Below, piece by piece: positions 1 to 8,490 of a DNA stretch of 64,000 nt (its first letter is position 1; the number at the start of each line of letters is the position of its first letter). The stretch is from Anaerocolumna sp. MB42-C2 (GTDB lineage Bacteria > Bacillota > Clostridia > Lachnospirales > Lachnospiraceae). Made by a program: the position numbers and the translations under genes. The notes beneath the pieces were generated by a model that saw only the letters and a list, made by a program, of their open reading frames with translations, did no database searches and had not been told where the DNA came from. Location: assembly GCF_030913705.1 (NCBI RefSeq), contig NZ_CP133190.1, positions 5,047,501 to 5,111,500 of the forward strand. Reading direction: 5' to 3'.

Positions 1-60
1 CGTGAACACTTGATAGCGCATTTGGATGGGTCGGCGGCATGGCGATTTCGGGCTGCCTGA
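1..60 (+). CDS. 3' end of an unidentified prophage gene (partial)
   Basis: Frame 1 is open from the first base to a TGA ending at position 60 and encodes about 19 residues ending in WRFRAA. It is followed after 31 bases by the next gene, which has its own AGGAGG. The fragment is too short to identify; its position upstream of the terminase region suggests a phage or element gene. Confidence 0.4.
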   Translation, partial: REHLIAHLDGSAAWRFRAA

Positions 61-91
61 AAAAGCGAAAGATTGAAGGAGGAATACGAGA

Positions 92-556
92 ATGGATAAG
101 AATATAAAGTTGTATCTTGCTTACGGGTCAAATTTAAATTTAAAGCAAATGGTACATCGATGCCCCACGGCAAGAGTCGTCGGGGTAAGTGAAATGAAGG
201 ATTATAGGCTTTTGTTTCGGGGTGCTCACGCAGGAGCGGTGGCAACCGTAGAACCATTCAAAGGCGGAAGAGTTCCGGTATTAGTCTGGGAGACGACACC
301 TGCCGATGAAGCTTCTCTTGATCGTTATGAGGGGTGGCCATTTCTTTACCGCAAGGAAACGGTTCGGGTGAAACTGAAAGGAAAATCCATCAAGGCGTTT
401 GTTTATATTATGAATGATGGAAGACCATTGGGGATGCCAAGCTGCTATTATTATAATACAATAATGGAAGGCTATAAGGATGCCGGTTTCGATTTAGATA
501 TCTTGCGTCAGGCAGCAAAAGATTCTGTTGAATCAGAGGATGTTGTATATGAATGA
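92..556 (+). CDS. Gamma-glutamylcyclotransferase-like (AIG2/GGCT fold) protein
   Basis: This 154-residue protein begins with the YLAYGSNLN signature of the gamma-glutamylcyclotransferase superfamily, whose backbone amides and Ser/Asn bind the gamma-glutamyl carboxylate. The glutamate in the DRYEG motif (about residue 79) matches the general-base position of the family. Family members release 5-oxoproline from gamma-glutamyl amines or peptides, but the substrate here is not known. AAGGAGGAA lies 9 bases before the ATG. It overlaps the next small gene and sits just ahead of the phage terminase. Homologues are often carried by clostridial prophages, where their role is unexplained. Family assignment is firm, activity is inferred. 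Confidence 0.8.
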   Translation: MDKNIKLYLAYGSNLNLKQMVHRCPTARVVGVSEMKDYRLLFRGAHAGAVATVEPFKGGRVPVLVWETTPADEASLDRYEGWPFLYRKETVRVKLKGKSIKAFVYIMNDGRPLGMPSCYYYNTIMEGYKDAGFDLDILRQAAKDSVESEDVVYE

Positions 557-734
557 AAAGGTAAGGGAACAGATTTTGGCCATACGAATGAGTGGTATCA
601 CAAATATGTTTGATGTCCCGAGAGTGCAATACATTGCATATGAGCTAGGATATTATGAACTCGTAGTGTATCTTATAGAACACAAGGCCGATTACAGCCA
701 GTTTATCTTAACGGGAAAGGCAGACGAAATTTAA
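549..734 (+). CDS. DUF5049-type small phage protein
   Basis: This 61-residue protein starts at the ATG at 549, inside the end of the preceding gene, with AGAGG just upstream. The open frame extends 21 bases further back, but that upstream ATG has no useful ribosome binding site. The pattern NEKVREQILAIRxSGxTNMFD, followed by IAYELGYYELVVYL, matches my memory of DUF5049, a small family found next to phage terminases. It is predicted all-alpha, with no cysteines or membrane segment. Function is unknown; the tight overlap with the upstream GGCT-like gene suggests joint translation. Confidence 0.7.
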   Translation: MNEKVREQILAIRMSGITNMFDVPRVQYIAYELGYYELVVYLIEHKADYSQFILTGKADEI

Positions 735-746
735 ATATCAACAACT

Positions 747-803
747 AAAAACGGGTAAAAGCAAAGGGCTTCAGTGTAGGCTCTTTGCTTTTGCCCGTTT
801 TAT
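747..803 (+). terminator. Strong hairpin between DUF5049 gene and terminase
   Basis: Two long complementary arms (AAAACGGGTAAAAGCAAAG and CTTTGCTTTTGCCCGTTTT, with a one-base irregularity) enclose a short loop and the 3' arm ends in TTTTATT. This is a rho-independent terminator, probably separating upstream prophage genes from the packaging and morphogenesis operon. Confidence 0.85.
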
Positions 804-819
804 TAGAGGAGATGGTGTT

Positions 820-2421
820 TTGCGGAGATTGAAAAAGTACAAACCGACTGCCTTTATTTGTAAAGACTCTTATTATGACAAGGAGGCTGCTGATTATGCG
901 GTTTCATTTATTGAAGCACTATCCCATACGAAGGGGTCCTGGGCAGGGAAGCCTTTTGAACTTATTGATTGGCAGGAGCAGATAGTCAGGGATTTGTTTG
1001 GAATACTCAAACCTAACGGTTATCGGCAGTTCAATACTGCTTATGTGGAAATTCCTAAAAAGATGGGAAAGAGTGAACTTGCTGCTGCAATCGCCCTTCT
1101 TCTTACTTGCGGAGATGGGGAGGAGCGGGCAGAGGTGTATGGTTGTGCTGCGGATCGCCAACAGGCATCCATCGTATTTGAGGTAGCCGCTGATATGGTA
1201 CGGATGTGTCCGGCTCTTTCAAGGAGGGTAAAGCTTTTAGCTTCCACTAAGCGCTTGGTATATCTTCCTACCAACAGCTTCTATCAGGTGCTTTCTGCAG
1301 AAGCATATTCCAAGCATGGCTTTAACATACACGGGGTAGTATTTGATGAACTCCATACTCAGCCTAACAGAAAGCTGTTTGATGTCATGACAAAAGGTTC
1401 AGGGGATGCAAGAATGCAGCCGCTGTATTTTCTAATTACTACAGCAGGAACAGACACACAAAGCATTTGCTATGAAACTCACCAGAAGGCACTGGATATT
1501 TTGGAAGGCCGCAAAAAGGATATGACCTTTTATCCTGTGATTTACGGAGCTAAAGAGGATGAAGATTGGACGGATCCTAAGGTGTGGAAGAAAGCCAATC
1601 CATCTCTTGGAATCACAGTCGGGATTGATAAAGTTAAGGCAGCCTGTGAGTCTGCAAAGCAGAACCCAGCAGAGGAGAACAGCTTCCGTCAGCTTCGGCT
1701 CAATCAGTGGGTAAAGCAGGCAGTGCGTTGGATGCCTATGGCAAGATGGGACGCCTGTGCCTTTCCCGTTGATGCACAAAACCTTGAAGGCAGAGTTTGT
1801 TACGGCGGACTGGATCTTTCCTCTACCACTGACATTACAGCATTTGTACTGGTGTTTCCACCCTTATCGGATAGCGCCAAGTATGAAATCTTACCGTTCT
1901 TTTGGATGCCGGAGGACAATATTGTTTTAAGGGTCCGCCGTGATCATGTACAGTATGATCTCTGGGAAAGACAGGGATACCTCATGACCACGGAGGGTAA
2001 TGTGGTACATTACGGCTTTATCGAACACTTCATTGAGGAGTTGGGTGTGAAATTTAACATTCGTGAAATTGCCTTTGACCGATGGGGTGCAGTGCAAATG
2101 GTACAGAACCTAGAAGGTTTAGGCTTCACAGTGGTTCCCTTTGGGCAGGGGTTTAAGGACATGAGTCCTCCAACCAAGGAACTGATGAAGCTGACACTTG
2201 AGGAAAAGCTTGCACATGGCGGTCATCCGGTATTACGGTGGATGATGGATAACATTTTTATTCGAACCGATCCTGCCGGTAATATCAAACCGGATAAGGA
2301 AAAGAGTACGGAGAAGATAGATGGAGCGGTTGCTACCATCATGGCTCTTGACCGTGCCCTTCGTTGTGGTTCAAGTAGTGGAGAATCTGTATATGACAAT
2401 AGGGGGTTATTAATATTATGA
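820..2421 (+). CDS. Phage terminase large subunit (TerL)
   Basis: The 533-residue protein is the ATP-driven packaging motor and headful or cos nuclease of the prophage. The ATPase part shows a Walker A-like EIPKKMGKSE around residues 78-86 and a Walker B VVFDE at 173-177. The C-terminal nuclease part shows acidic residues in GGLDLSSTTDITA, IAFDRWGA and DGAVATIMALDRAL. Length and layout fit HK97-type terminases. The start is a TTG placed 9 bases after AGAGGAG; neither the ATG nor the GTG just upstream is in frame. No separate small-subunit gene is visible in the window; it is expected upstream. The stop overlaps the portal ATG by 4 bases. Confidence 0.93.
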   Translation: MRRLKKYKPTAFICKDSYYDKEAADYAVSFIEALSHTKGSWAGKPFELIDWQEQIVRDLFGILKPNGYRQFNTAYVEIPKKMGKSELAAAIALLLTCGDGEERAEVYGCAADRQQASIVFEVAADMVRMCPALSRRVKLLASTKRLVYLPTNSFYQVLSAEAYSKHGFNIHGVVFDELHTQPNRKLFDVMTKGSGDARMQPLYFLITTAGTDTQSICYETHQKALDILEGRKKDMTFYPVIYGAKEDEDWTDPKVWKKANPSLGITVGIDKVKAACESAKQNPAEENSFRQLRLNQWVKQAVRWMPMARWDACAFPVDAQNLEGRVCYGGLDLSSTTDITAFVLVFPPLSDSAKYEILPFFWMPEDNIVLRVRRDHVQYDLWERQGYLMTTEGNVVHYGFIEHFIEELGVKFNIREIAFDRWGAVQMVQNLEGLGFTVVPFGQGFKDMSPPTKELMKLTLEEKLAHGGHPVLRWMMDNIFIRTDPAGNIKPDKEKSTEKIDGAVATIMALDRALRCGSSSGESVYDNRGLLIL

Positions 2422-3668
2422 ATTTACTTTCAGGACTATTTAAATCTCGTGATAAGCCTAAGAACCGCTTAGGAATTGGTGCATCCTTTTTGTTTGGCAG
2501 TACCAGCAGTGGAAAGAGTGTCAACGAACGGACTGCCATGCAGACTACTGCAGTGTATGCCTGTGTGAGGATACTTTCAGAAGCTATTGCGGGACTTCCA
2601 CTCCATTTGTACCGATACCGTTCCGATGGTGGAAAGGAAAAGATTCCTTCCCATCCTTTGTATTACCTTCTTCATGATGAACCAAATCCGGAGATGACCT
2701 CATTCGTGTTCCGAGAAACACTGATGGGTCATCTTTTAATTTGGGGAAATGCTTATGCTCAAATACTTCGTAATGGGCGTGGGCAGGCAGTAGCACTATA
2801 CCCCTTATTGCCGAGCAAGATGGAAGTGAGTCGTAGTGCGAGTGGTGCACTTGTTTATACCTATTACCGTGATGCAGATGAAAGTGGAATTAATCCCAAG
2901 GGAGGTTATATTACCCTCAGAAGTGATGAAATTCTGCATATACCTGGCTTGGGATTTGATGGGCTTATCGGTTACAGTCCTATCGCTATGGCTAAGAATG
3001 CTATAGGTATGTCACTGGCTACCGAGGAATATGGAGCTTCTTTTTTTGCCAATGGAGCAAATCCCGGCGGTGTCCTTGAACATCCTGGCGTGGTAAAGGA
3101 CCCAGACCGCTTAAGAGAGAGTTGGCAAGCCCAGTTTTCCGGTGTAAACGCCCACAAGGTGGCTGTACTTGAGGAGGGTTTGAAGTTCCAACAGATGTCA
3201 ATCCCTCCTGAACAGGCACAGTTTCTTGAAACAAGGAAATTTCAAATCAATGAAATAGCGCGGATATTCAGAGTTCCTCCACATATGGTTGGCGATTTAG
3301 AAAAGTCCAGCTTCAGCAATATCGAGCAACAGTCCCTAGAGTTCGTAAAATACACCCTGGATCCGTGGGTGGTTCGATGGGAACAAGCCTTGCAGCAATC
3401 TTTGCTCATGCCATCTGAGAAATCGTCTTTGTTTATCAAGTTCAATCTTGATGGTCTTCTCAGAGGTGACTATCAAAGTCGTATGACAGGTTATGCAACA
3501 GGACGACAGAACGGCTGGCTATCTGCCAATGACATAAGAGAGCTTGAGAACATGAACCGTATTTCTGTGGAGGAGGGCGGTGACTTGTATCTTATCAACG
3601 GAAACATGACAAAACTGGCCGATGCGGGTCTTTTCGGAAGTAAGACAGTAAAGGAGGAAACTAAATGA
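2418..3668 (+). CDS. HK97-family portal protein
   Basis: This 416-residue protein forms the dodecameric ring through which DNA enters the capsid. Family features include the N-terminal ACVRILSEAIAGLPLHLYR stretch, the PNPEMTSFVFRE and YSPIAMAKNAIGM segments and the late EIARIFRVPPHMVGDL motif with SNIEQQSLEFVKYTLDPW, all typical of phage portal HK97 proteins. It starts in an ATGA overlap with terL, so the two are translationally coupled, and its end overlaps the protease gene start. Length is usual for the family. Confidence 0.93.
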   Translation: MNLLSGLFKSRDKPKNRLGIGASFLFGSTSSGKSVNERTAMQTTAVYACVRILSEAIAGLPLHLYRYRSDGGKEKIPSHPLYYLLHDEPNPEMTSFVFRETLMGHLLIWGNAYAQILRNGRGQAVALYPLLPSKMEVSRSASGALVYTYYRDADESGINPKGGYITLRSDEILHIPGLGFDGLIGYSPIAMAKNAIGMSLATEEYGASFFANGANPGGVLEHPGVVKDPDRLRESWQAQFSGVNAHKVAVLEEGLKFQQMSIPPEQAQFLETRKFQINEIARIFRVPPHMVGDLEKSSFSNIEQQSLEFVKYTLDPWVVRWEQALQQSLLMPSEKSSLFIKFNLDGLLRGDYQSRMTGYATGRQNGWLSANDIRELENMNRISVEEGGDLYLINGNMTKLADAGLFGSKTVKEETK

Positions 3669-4372
3669 AAAAGTTCTGGAACTGGGTGCGTGATGAGGAC
3701 AGTGAGGAACGCACCCTTTATCTTAACGGCGTTATTTCGGATGAAACTTGGTGGGGTGATGAGATTACACCAAAGATATTTAAAGATGAGCTGGAGGCTG
3801 GTAGCGGAAATGTTACAGTATGGATTAATTCACCCGGCGGGGATGTGTTTGCAGCTGCTCAGATTTATAACATGCTCATGGATTATAAAGGGCGTGTCAC
3901 AGTCAAGATTGATGGGCTTGCAGCTTCTGCAGCAAGTGTTATCGCAATGGCGGGAGGAGATGTGTATATGTCTCCAGTATCGATGCTGATGATTCACAAT
4001 CCAAGTACAATAGCCATCGGTGACAGCGAGGAAATGCTTCGTGCCAAAGTCCTCCTGGATGAGGTTAAGGAAAGCATTATCAATGCTTACGAGTTAAAGT
4101 CCGGGCTTGCACGCACAAAGCTATCTCACCTTATGGATGCGGAAACGTGGATGAATGCCAACAAAGCCATTGAGCTTGGTTTTGCTGATAAAATCCTGTT
4201 TAGTGCTGAGGAGGAACGAAGCTCTCTAGATACCGGTCAGGTGCTTATTTTTTCTCGTACAGCCGTTACCAACTCCCTACTTGGGAAAATCCCTAAACAG
4301 CAGAAAGCAAAACCGAAAACCGGAACCCCAATTGAGTCGCTTTATCAGCGGCTCTCTTTAATTTCTCACTAA
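3665..4372 (+). CDS. ClpP-like prohead maturation protease
   Basis: This 235-residue serine protease cleaves scaffold or capsid delta domains during head assembly. The active-site serine lies in GLAASAAS (S88), the histidine in MLMIHNPS (H111), and the ClpP-like strand INSPGGDVFAA is at 54-64. GGAGG lies just before the ATG, which overlaps the portal stop. The position between portal and capsid is canonical for HK97-type phages. The C-terminal 40 residues are basic and low in structure. Confidence 0.92.
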   Translation: MKKFWNWVRDEDSEERTLYLNGVISDETWWGDEITPKIFKDELEAGSGNVTVWINSPGGDVFAAAQIYNMLMDYKGRVTVKIDGLAASAASVIAMAGGDVYMSPVSMLMIHNPSTIAIGDSEEMLRAKVLLDEVKESIINAYELKSGLARTKLSHLMDAETWMNANKAIELGFADKILFSAEEERSSLDTGQVLIFSRTAVTNSLLGKIPKQQKAKPKTGTPIESLYQRLSLISH

Positions 4373-4392
4373 ATTTAAGGAGGATAACAACT

Positions 4393-5589
4393 ATGAGTGA
4401 AATTTTAAAACTTCGTGAAAAGCGTGCAAAAGCATGGGACGCAGCGAAGGCATTTCTCGATACGAAAAGAGGAAACGATGGACTTTTGTCTGCTGAAGAT
4501 ACAGCCACCTATGACAAAATGGAAGCAGATGTTGTGGCACTTGGTCATGAGATCGAGCGATTGGAGCGCCAGGCTACAATTGATGCAGAACTGAACAAAG
4601 TCACCGGAAAGCCTATCACAAATGACCCGACAAAGGGCACGGAAGAAAAGACAGGAAGAGCCTCTAACGATTATAAGAAAGCTTTCTGGAATGCGATGCG
4701 TTCACAGAAACCTAAATACGAAGTACTGGATGCCCTGCAGATTGGTACTGACTCCGAAGGTGGATACCTTGTTCCGGATGAGTTCGAACGGACACTTGTA
4801 GAAGCGTTGGAGGATGAGAACATTTTCCGTTCCCTGGCGAATGTTATCAATACATCTTCCGGAGACCGTAAGATACCGGTGGTGGCTACCAAGGGTACAG
4901 CAAGTTGGGTTGACGAAGAGGGCATCATTCCGGAGAGTGACGATAGCTTTGGGCAGGTTTCCATTGGAGCTTATAAGTTAGCCACCCTGATAAAGGTATC
5001 CGAAGAGTTGTTAAATGACTCTGTATTCAACTTAGAAGCCTATATAACCAGGGAGTTCGCTCGCCGGATTGGTAACAAGGAAGAGGAGGCATTTTTCACG
5101 GGTGATGGTACCGGTAAGCCAACCGGAATCCTTGCAGCCACGGGTGGTGCACAGGTTGGAGTTACAGCAGCGGCTGCTGCAGCTGTCACAATTGATGAAG
5201 TACTTGATCTTTTCTATTCTCTCAAAGCTCCTTACCGGAACAGGGCAGTTTTTGTACTAAATGATGCCACCATTAAAGCCATCCGTAAACTGAAGGACGG
5301 TAACGGACAGTATCTGTGGCAGCCTTCTCTTCAGGCTGGGACTCCTGATACAATCCTAAACAGACCGTTACGCACTTCTGCGTATATGCCTGTTCTAGCT
5401 GCATCCGCCAAGAGTATTGTATTTGGTGATTTTAGTTATTACTGGGTTGCCGACAGACAGGGCAGGGCGTTCAAACGGCTTAACGAGCTTTACGCAACCA
5501 CAGGTCAGGTTGGTTTCCTTGCCACACAGCGTGTAGACGGCAAGCTGATTCTGCCGGAAGCCATCAAGGTTCTCCAGCAGCATGCTTAA
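4393..5589 (+). CDS. HK97-family major capsid protein
   Basis: The 398-residue protein has an N-terminal alpha-helical delta domain (about residues 1-100, rich in Lys, Glu and Ala) that is expected to be removed by the upstream protease. The HK97 fold follows: SEGGYLVPDEFERTLVEALEDEN, the E-loop region, VSEELLNDSVFNLEAYI, and the P-domain ending FLATQRVDGKLILPEAIKVL. AAGGAGG precedes the ATG. Location after the protease and length both fit. Confidence 0.95.
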   Translation: MSEILKLREKRAKAWDAAKAFLDTKRGNDGLLSAEDTATYDKMEADVVALGHEIERLERQATIDAELNKVTGKPITNDPTKGTEEKTGRASNDYKKAFWNAMRSQKPKYEVLDALQIGTDSEGGYLVPDEFERTLVEALEDENIFRSLANVINTSSGDRKIPVVATKGTASWVDEEGIIPESDDSFGQVSIGAYKLATLIKVSEELLNDSVFNLEAYITREFARRIGNKEEEAFFTGDGTGKPTGILAATGGAQVGVTAAAAAAVTIDEVLDLFYSLKAPYRNRAVFVLNDATIKAIRKLKDGNGQYLWQPSLQAGTPDTILNRPLRTSAYMPVLAASAKSIVFGDFSYYWVADRQGRAFKRLNELYATTGQVGFLATQRVDGKLILPEAIKVLQQHA

Positions 5590-5602
5590 GGAGGTCTGAT
5601 TT

Positions 5603-5815
5603 ATGAGCTATAACTCAAAGAATTATATGCAACAAGGCGCTGAGAAGTGGGTAATCGGAGGAACACTTGAAATACTACCGGGAGCAACGGTAACCGGGCT
5701 CCCGGTTGCTGAAAATCAGACAAACAGCGTAGCTACAGATGTAGCAGGATTAGTCACTGATTTTAATGCACTGCTTGCAAAGTTGAAAGCTGCCGGGCTT
5801 ATGGAAGCTGAATAA
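5603..5815 (+). CDS. Small head-fibre-like protein
   Basis: The 70-residue protein begins with an AAGGAGG site. Its YMQQGAEKWVIGGTLEILPGATVTGL motif resembles proteins called phage head fibre in clostridial prophages, and it ends in a short helix with leucine spacing. It sits between the capsid and connector genes, where small decoration proteins commonly occur. The name rests on remembered similarity and position rather than on a defined domain, so decoration protein is an alternative. Confidence 0.6.
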   Translation: MSYNSKNYMQQGAEKWVIGGTLEILPGATVTGLPVAENQTNSVATDVAGLVTDFNALLAKLKAAGLMEAE

Positions 5816-5841
5816 ATTTGAGCGAATAGGAGGCAGACGGT

Positions 5842-6162
5842 ATGGCATTAGCAGATAACCTCTTACCAAGGGTCAAAGCGAATCTGATCTTGGCACATGA
5901 TCAGGATGATGAACTTCTTATAAGCTACATTACTGCTGCTGTTAACTATGCGGAAAGCTACCAACACATTGTTGTCGGATGGTACGAGACTCATACGATG
6001 CCGCCCACCACCGAGCAGGCTGTTATTATGCTGTCTGGTCATTTCTATGAAAGTAGAGATGGCTCGACAGCAGGCTTTTTTGCCGATAACGTGCAGGCGA
6101 GTCAGCAGGTTTGGAACACAGTTAATATGCTTTTGAGACTGGATCGGGAATGGAGTGTTTGA
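5842..6162 (+). CDS. Head-tail connector protein (gp6-like)
   Basis: This 106-residue, largely helical protein starts VKANLILAHDQDDELLISYITAAVNYAESY, the hallmark of HK97 gp6-like connectors that dock beneath the portal. The motif EQAVIMLSGHFYESRDG is also typical. AGGAGG lies 10 bases before the ATG. The next gene starts two bases after its stop. Confidence 0.85.
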   Translation: MALADNLLPRVKANLILAHDQDDELLISYITAAVNYAESYQHIVVGWYETHTMPPTTEQAVIMLSGHFYESRDGSTAGFFADNVQASQQVWNTVNMLLRLDREWSV

Positions 6163-6163
6163 T

Positions 6164-6499
6164 ATGAGCTTCGGAAAGATGAATACACCAATTGATATTG
6201 TTCAGGCAGCTACCCAAAAAGACAGTGAGGGGTTTGTGACACAGACGGATACGGTATTGGCATCCGTTCGGGCATACCGAGAGGAGCGTCATGGGAGTGA
6301 GCGATGGGCAAACCAAGCCGTATTTCAAGATGCGAGTGCTCTTTTTCGATTTCGTAGGATCCCTAGATTAATTATAACCACGAAAATGACCATTGTCTGT
6401 ATGGGAGAGAGATTTCGTATCCTAAGTGCAGAAGATGTCCGTGGCAGAAAAATGTATATCGAGGTTCTTGCAGAGAAGTTGGAACCTTCCGTGAGGTGA
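6164..6499 (+). CDS. Phage head closure protein
   Basis: The 111-residue protein resembles the SPP1 gp16 / HK97 gp7 head closure family: an N-terminal MNTPIDIVQ segment, an ERxGSERWANQAVFQDASALFRFRRIPRL stretch, and a beta-rich C-terminus ending RKMYIEVLAEKLEP. The ATG at 6164 has GGAGTG upstream and is preferred to an upstream ATG three codons earlier that lies inside the previous gene. Its product caps the filled head before tail joining. Confidence 0.82.
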   Translation: MSFGKMNTPIDIVQAATQKDSEGFVTQTDTVLASVRAYREERHGSERWANQAVFQDASALFRFRRIPRLIITTKMTIVCMGERFRILSAEDVRGRKMYIEVLAEKLEPSVR

Positions 6500-6504
6500 T
6501 AAGA

Positions 6505-6936
6505 ATGGCTAAGCTGCAAGCAAAACTACCGGAAGATTTTATGCAAAAGGTATCTAGACTAGGAAATCAAACAGATGAGATACTTCCAAAGGCGCTAGAG
6601 GCGGGAGGAGAAGTGGTACTAAACAAGGTTAAGGATAATCTTCGATCTGTCATTGGTAGTGACACAAAATATCCTTCAAAATCCACGGGAGAGCTCCAGA
6701 GATCGCTTGGACTATCGAAAGCAATGATTGATAAGAACGGCAACCATAATGTGAAAGTAGGCTTTGCGGAGCCACGTTCCAATGGAGTTTCCAATGCCAA
6801 AATAGCAAGTATTATCGAGTATGGGAAACGTGGTCAGCCTGCAAAACCATTCCTAGCACCTGCAAAATCCGCTTCTCGGCGTGCCTGTGTAGCTGCTATC
6901 GTATCAAAACTGGAGGAGGAGATAGGAAAGATATGA
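6505..6936 (+). CDS. HK97 gp10-like tail-joining protein
   Basis: This 143-residue protein contains the pattern AKIASIIEYGKRGQPAKPFLAPA, characteristic of the HK97 gp10 family of minor structural proteins at the head-tail interface. The ATG at 6505 follows GAGGTGATAAGA and replaces a GTG three codons upstream that overlaps the preceding gene. The protein overlaps the next gene by 4 bases. Confidence 0.85.
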   Translation: MAKLQAKLPEDFMQKVSRLGNQTDEILPKALEAGGEVVLNKVKDNLRSVIGSDTKYPSKSTGELQRSLGLSKAMIDKNGNHNVKVGFAEPRSNGVSNAKIASIIEYGKRGQPAKPFLAPAKSASRRACVAAIVSKLEEEIGKI

Positions 6937-7274
6937 GTATTCTGACAGAACTTATCAGTTATTTTAATAACCTCCAAATTCCAGTGGAAACGGGTGTATT
7001 CAGTGATACAGCGCCGGATGTCTATGTTGTAATAACCCCAATTGCAAATACCTTTGGATACTTTGCAGATAACCGACCCAATTTTGATGTACAGGAAGCT
7101 AGGATATCCTTGTTTTCCAAAGGAAACTATCAGCAAACTAATACACATATTGTGGTAGATTTGATTGAATTAGACTTTACGTTGACAGACCGTCGCTACC
7201 TTGGGTACGAAAATGATACGGGGTATCACCATGTTGCGATAGATGTAGAAAAATATTACGGATTGGAGGAATAG
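6933..7274 (+). CDS. Tail completion protein
   Basis: This 113-residue acidic protein lies between the gp10-like gene and the major tail gene, the usual slot for tail terminator or completion proteins. Visible pattern: short N-terminal helix, TAPDVYVVITP strand, ISLFSKGNY and a C-terminal YHHVAIDVEKYY. It has no cysteine or membrane segment. Assignment is mainly by gene order and general similarity to small clostridial prophage tail proteins. Confidence 0.65.
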   Translation: MSILTELISYFNNLQIPVETGVFSDTAPDVYVVITPIANTFGYFADNRPNFDVQEARISLFSKGNYQQTNTHIVVDLIELDFTLTDRRYLGYENDTGYHHVAIDVEKYYGLEE

Positions 7275-7277
7275 TAA

Positions 7278-7868
7278 ATGGCAACAATTGGTCTTGATAA
7301 ATTATACTATGCATCAATTACAGAAGATACCTTAGGAGAAGAAACGTATGGCACTCCCAAAGTATTAGCCAAAGCGATAAGTGCTGAGTTATCGGTGGAA
7401 CTAGTAGAAGCAATTCTATATGCAGATGATGGTGCTGCTGAAGTAGTAAAGGATTTTAACAATGGAACACTTTCTCTAGGCATTGACGATATTGGTACGT
7501 CAGTAGCTTCGGATTTAACCGGAGCAACAGCAGATGATAACGGAGTATTGATTTCCGCCAGTGAAAGTACGGGAGAACCAGTCGCAGTAGGTTTTCGCGC
7601 TAAGAAAGCCAATGGAAAGTACCGTTATTTTTGGCTTTACCGCGTGAAATTTGGTCTCCCTGCAACCAATTTACAGACGAAGGGTGAATCCATCACCTTT
7701 TCTACACCTACCATTGAGGGAACGGTGATGAGAAGAAATAAATTAGATGGTAATGGGAAACATCCTTGGAAAGCAGAAGTTACCGAAGGGGATGCAGGAG
7801 TTCCGGCACTTGTTATCACCGGTTGGTATACACAGGTTTATGAACCGGTATACACACCAGCACCTTAA
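7278..7868 (+). CDS. Major tail protein (phi13-type)
   Basis: The 196-residue protein begins MATIGLDKLYYASITEDTLGEETYG, the start of the phi13-family major tail proteins that polymerise into the tail tube. The core motif VGFRAKKANGKYRYFWLYRVKFGLPATNLQTKGESITFSTPTIEG is also typical, and the protein is beta-rich. GGAGGAATAGTA precedes the ATG. It sits four bases after the tail completion gene and just ahead of the chaperone frameshift pair, as usual. Confidence 0.9.
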   Translation: MATIGLDKLYYASITEDTLGEETYGTPKVLAKAISAELSVELVEAILYADDGAAEVVKDFNNGTLSLGIDDIGTSVASDLTGATADDNGVLISASESTGEPVAVGFRAKKANGKYRYFWLYRVKFGLPATNLQTKGESITFSTPTIEGTVMRRNKLDGNGKHPWKAEVTEGDAGVPALVITGWYTQVYEPVYTPAP

Positions 7869-7883
7869 TAGGAGGATTATACG

Positions 7884-8276
7884 ATGGATCATGAAAGAAG
7901 TGCCACGATTCAGATTGGTGGCAAAGAGTTTAAACTAATATTAACCACTAGGGCTACAAAAGCAATTGCAAACCGTTATGGTGGGCTTGAGAATCTCGGA
8001 GAAAAATTGATGAAATCTGAGAATTTTGAAATGGCATTGGATGAGATTGTGTGGCTTTTGACACTTTTAGCTAATCAGTCAATTCTTATTCACAATCTTA
8101 AGAACAAGAATACACCAGAAGATTTGCTAACTGAAGAAGAGGTGGAACTATTAACTTCGCCACTTGATTTAGAAGCATATAAAAATGCGATTACCGAAGC
8201 CATGTTTCGAGGTACCAAGCGAAATGTGGAAAGTGAGGAAGAAGGCATTGCAACAAAAAACGTGGAAGTCGGGTAA
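7884..8276 (+). CDS. Tail assembly chaperone, short form (gpG-like)
   Basis: The 130-residue protein starts with a strand-rich region (ATIQIGGKEFKLILTTRATKAIANRYGGLENL) and becomes helical and acidic, as in tail chaperones that coat the tape measure protein during tail-tube growth. Its last codons contain A AAA AAC in the right phase for -1 slippage, so a fraction of ribosomes should extend it into the downstream frame. AGGAGG precedes the ATG. Family and gene order agree. Confidence 0.85.
   Translation: MDHERSATIQIGGKEFKLILTTRATKAIANRYGGLENLGEKLMKSENFEMALDEIVWLLTLLANQSILIHNLKNKNTPEDLLTEEEVELLTSPLDLEAYKNAITEAMFRGTKRNVESEEEGIATKNVEVG
8255..8261 (+). promoter_or_regulatory. Slippery heptamer AAAAAAC for -1 frameshift
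   Basis: The heptamer A AAA AAC is positioned so that the zero-frame codons are AAA AAC, the standard X XXY YYZ arrangement for tandem -1 slippage. The short product terminates 5 codons later, and the -1 frame stays open for a further 67 codons. No calculation of a downstream stimulatory structure was made. Confidence 0.85.
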
Positions 8277-8464
8277 CGGACAATGAAGTCTTTACCCGGC
8301 TTTATTATTATGGAACAGTGCAGATGGGTATGAGTACAGATGAATTCTGGCTTATGCCCATTGGTTTGTTTTTTGACTTATGGGCTTGTCATAAGCAGTT
8401 TCTTGGGATGGAGAAACCAAAGAAATTTATTACGATTGACGACATTATCCCTAATGGTATTTAA
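8261..8464 (+). CDS. Tail assembly chaperone, frameshift extension (gpT-like)
   Basis: After -1 slippage the frame continues RGSRVTDNEVFTRLYYYG, then MSTDEFWLMPIGLFFDLWACHKQFLG, and ends at a TAA at 8462-8464. The pattern EFWxMPxGxFxDLWxCHKQF matches the T half of clostridial gpGT chaperones. It has no ribosome binding site or good start of its own at the junction, which supports production only as a gpG-T fusion of about 198 residues. Ordinary gene finders would leave this segment unannotated. Confidence 0.85.
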   Translation, partial: RGSRVTDNEVFTRLYYYGTVQMGMSTDEFWLMPIGLFFDLWACHKQFLGMEKPKKFITIDDIIPNGI

Positions 8465-8490
8465 TCAGTTCTCATTTAGGAGGTGATTGC

